Positions 5,997 to 7,461 of a stretch of 7,461 bases of DNA are shown here, piece by piece. Position 1 is the first letter of the stretch. Each line of letters begins with the position of its first letter. This DNA comes from an uncultured Rubritalea sp. (GTDB lineage Bacteria > Verrucomicrobiota > Verrucomicrobiia > Verrucomicrobiales > Akkermansiaceae): contig CALFBV010000028.1 in the NCBI GenBank assembly GCA_937951395.1, positions 1 to 7,461 on the forward strand, in the 5' to 3' direction. The notes under the pieces are model-generated. The model did no database searches. It was not told where the DNA came from and saw only the letters and a program-made list of their open reading frames with translations. The position numbers were made by a program, and so were the translations under genes.

Positions 5997-6075
5997 AAAA
6001 ATAGGACTTATCCGACCTATCGGACTAATACCTCCCCCACTGAATTAAAAAACAACCAATATACCCAACACACTC
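5997..6075 (+). repeat. nrdB-nrdA spacer with three 9-nt periodic repeats
   Basis: In this 79-nt spacer, three tandem 9-mers end in GAC: 5999-6007 (AAATAGGAC), 6008-6016 (TTATCCGAC) and 6017-6025 (CTATCGGAC), with consensus nTAnSSGAC. Read on the minus strand the unit is GTCSKATAR-like. Within it TCCGA (6011-6015) and TCGGA (6020-6024) can pair as a 5-bp stem with a CCTA loop. There is no U-run after the stem, so it is not a standard intrinsic terminator. An A/C-rich leader with no Shine-Dalgarno sequence precedes the nrdA ATG. Confidence 0.5.
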
Positions 6076-7461
6076 ATGTACCGAAATTTATCCTTAGAAG
6101 AAGACCAAGCCCTAAAAAACGTTGTCACACGTCCACGCTCAGAAAAGCCAGATTTCGCATGGCGCGAGCAGCTCGGTGGTCAGAAAGTCAATGTCCCAGA
6201 AATCCTCGTTCAGAACGGACAGCAGGAAACTGAACTATCACTCGCAGACATCGCAGACACCGTTGGTGGCGCCCTTACAGATCTTCTTCTCGCACGCCAA
6301 GCTGGCGAAGGCACTATCTTCAATGATGAGAACCGCCACTTTGTATCAGGCGTGGCACACAATGTTGCAGAATCACTCATCGAGCAAGTGGGCGAGAGTG
6401 GTCAGCTTAAGCTCACCCAGACAGACCTCTACCTACTTATTGAGAAAGCATTGATCGAAAATGATGCACATGACGTAGCAAAATCTCTCGTCTTCAACCG
6501 CGCACTACAAGACAAAGGCAGCATCGAAATGACCACCGTCTCAAGCGAGCCATTCACCGTCCGCCTTATTCGTAGAAATGGTAACGTCGTGCCTTGGTCT
6601 GAGACCAAGATAGATAATGCCGTGCGCCACGCATTCCTTTCCCTAAAGCAAGATGCAGACGCATCTAGCCAGATCGCTAAAGCAGTCACCGAGCGCGTGC
6701 GCGCTGAAGAAAAAGCATTCATCCACATCGAAGACGTCCAGGACATGGTTCAGGAAGAACTCATGCGTGCAGGACACTTCAAGACAGCCGAGCACTACAT
6801 CCTTTATCGTCGCCAGCAAGCAGAGAACCGAGAGAACCTAGAATCTAAACCGATCGAGGACCCACAGCAGGACTCCATGGTCGTAGTCACCACAGAAGAT
6901 GGTGGCTCAGACTTCTGGGACGGCATGGAGCTTAAGAAGCGCATCCAGTTTGCCTCCATCGGGCTAGAGCTCTGCCTCACGGATGCAGAAATTGAAAGCG
7001 AGCTCCGCCGCTCCATAGGTGCAGAGATCACTAAGGACGGTCTCCGCCAGACCATCACACTCAATGCAAAATCACTCATCGAGCGCGATGCAGACTTCTC
7101 CCTCTTCGCAGGCAGAATCCTCCTCTCCTACATCTACGAAGAAGTCCTAGACTGGAGTATCCTCAACGACGGGATCGAAGGCCTAAAGCAAGCGCACGCC
7201 ACAGCATTCAAGAAATACCTCAAGCACGGAGTAGACATCAAGCGCCTCTCACCAGAACTCACAGACGGACGCTACAACATCGATGAAATAGCCGCACAGC
7301 TAGACCCATCAGCAGACCTAGACTTCGACTACCTCGGCATTTCCACCCTCTACGATCGCTATCTCATCATCGATAAAACCGGTGAAACACAACGCCGCCT
7401 AGAAGTGCCACAATTCTTCTGGATGCGCGTCTCCCTTGGTCTCTTCAAAGAAGATGGCCCA
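6076..7461 (+). CDS. nrdA: Class I ribonucleotide reductase, large (alpha) subunit, with two ATP-cone-like domains (partial, 3' end missing)
   Basis: NrdA/R1 reduces ribonucleoside diphosphates to deoxyribonucleotides using the radical made by NrdB. The first 462 codons are present, without a stop, up to the right edge. Residues 26-145 look like a diverged ATP-cone: the helical part is recognisable (SLADIADTVGGALTD; then LTQTDLYLLIEKALIEND and AKSLVFNRA), but the usual nucleotide-binding hairpin is absent. A canonical ATP-cone follows at about 160-248 (VRLIRRNGNVVPWSETKI, IHIEDVQDMVQEELM, AEHYILYRR). The NrdA core starts after a linker, near residue 275, with the family segments TLNAKSLIERDADFSLFAGR (327-346), LSPELTDGRYNID (391-403), YLGISTLYDRYLI (419-431) and VPQFFWMRVSLGLF (444-457). 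The catalytic cysteines lie beyond the window. The ATG at 6076 is chosen because the cone-like reading begins there; no Shine-Dalgarno sequence is visible. Likely co-transcribed with nrdB. Confidence 0.96.
   Translation, partial: MYRNLSLEEDQALKNVVTRPRSEKPDFAWREQLGGQKVNVPEILVQNGQQETELSLADIADTVGGALTDLLLARQAGEGTIFNDENRHFVSGVAHNVAESLIEQVGESGQLKLTQTDLYLLIEKALIENDAHDVAKSLVFNRALQDKGSIEMTTVSSEPFTVRLIRRNGNVVPWSETKIDNAVRHAFLSLKQDADASSQIAKAVTERVRAEEKAFIHIEDVQDMVQEELMRAGHFKTAEHYILYRRQQAENRENLESKPIEDPQQDSMVVVTTEDGGSDFWDGMELKKRIQFASIGLELCLTDAEIESELRRSIGAEITKDGLRQTITLNAKSLIERDADFSLFAGRILLSYIYEEVLDWSILNDGIEGLKQAHATAFKKYLKHGVDIKRLSPELTDGRYNIDEIAAQLDPSADLDFDYLGISTLYDRYLIIDKTGETQRRLEVPQFFWMRVSLGLFKEDGP

Noticed and set aside
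6011..6024. Hairpin TCCGA-CCTA-TCGGA as an nrdB terminator
   Set aside because: The stem is only 5 bp and is not followed by a U-run, and nrdA follows closely on the same strand.
6122..6454. 110-codon plus-strand open frame
   Set aside because: It lies inside nrdA in a different frame; the frame from 6076 gives continuous NrdA homology to the window edge.
6429..6746. 105-codon minus-strand open frame
   Set aside because: It is antisense to the canonical ATP-cone of nrdA and is Ser/Arg-rich, as expected of a shadow frame.
1..7461. tRNA, rRNA, CRISPR array, insertion sequence or prophage genes
   Set aside because: No cloverleaf, rRNA-like, spaced-repeat, transposase or phage signals were seen on either strand.

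Overview
This 7.5 kb window is ordinary bacterial chromosome made of housekeeping genes. I see no phage, transposon, CRISPR or defence module, and no clear undescribed multi-gene system. The best guess for the host is a Verrucomicrobiota/Chlamydiota-type (PVC) bacterium. Three things suggest this: a long (603 aa) IspG with an inserted domain, a ribonucleotide reductase small subunit of the chlamydial class Ic type, and an NrdA with more than one ATP-cone-like domain. None of the seven start codons has a convincing Shine-Dalgarno sequence. This placement is inference from protein features, not a database match.

Layout. On the left, two minus-strand genes point out of the window: an SDR oxidoreductase (805->149), then the first 29 codons of a ROK-family sugar kinase (87->1). 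A 67-bp divergent spacer (806-872) holds a plausible promoter for the next operon and a 6-bp inverted repeat. The plus-strand operon is ispG (873-2684), a CPBP/Abi-type membrane protease (2700-3539) and thiL (3539-4429), with gaps of +15 and -1 nt. These serve isoprenoid precursor synthesis, a membrane peptidase function and thiamine diphosphate synthesis.

A 475-bp AT-rich spacer (4430-4904) follows. It is dense in signals: A-tract/T-tract inverted repeats, a 9-bp direct repeat with a 30-bp period, a good NrdR-box match, a sigma70-like promoter and a Fur-box-like palindrome. It leads into nrdB (4905-5996) and nrdA (from 6076, running off the right edge), which encode aerobic ribonucleotide reductase.

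The points most worth attention are all in the nrd region. NrdB keeps every metal ligand but has Leu in place of the radical Tyr. NrdA has an N-terminal degenerate ATP-cone-like domain ahead of a canonical one. A 9-nt periodic repeat lies between nrdB and nrdA, and nearly the same leader motif precedes both start codons.
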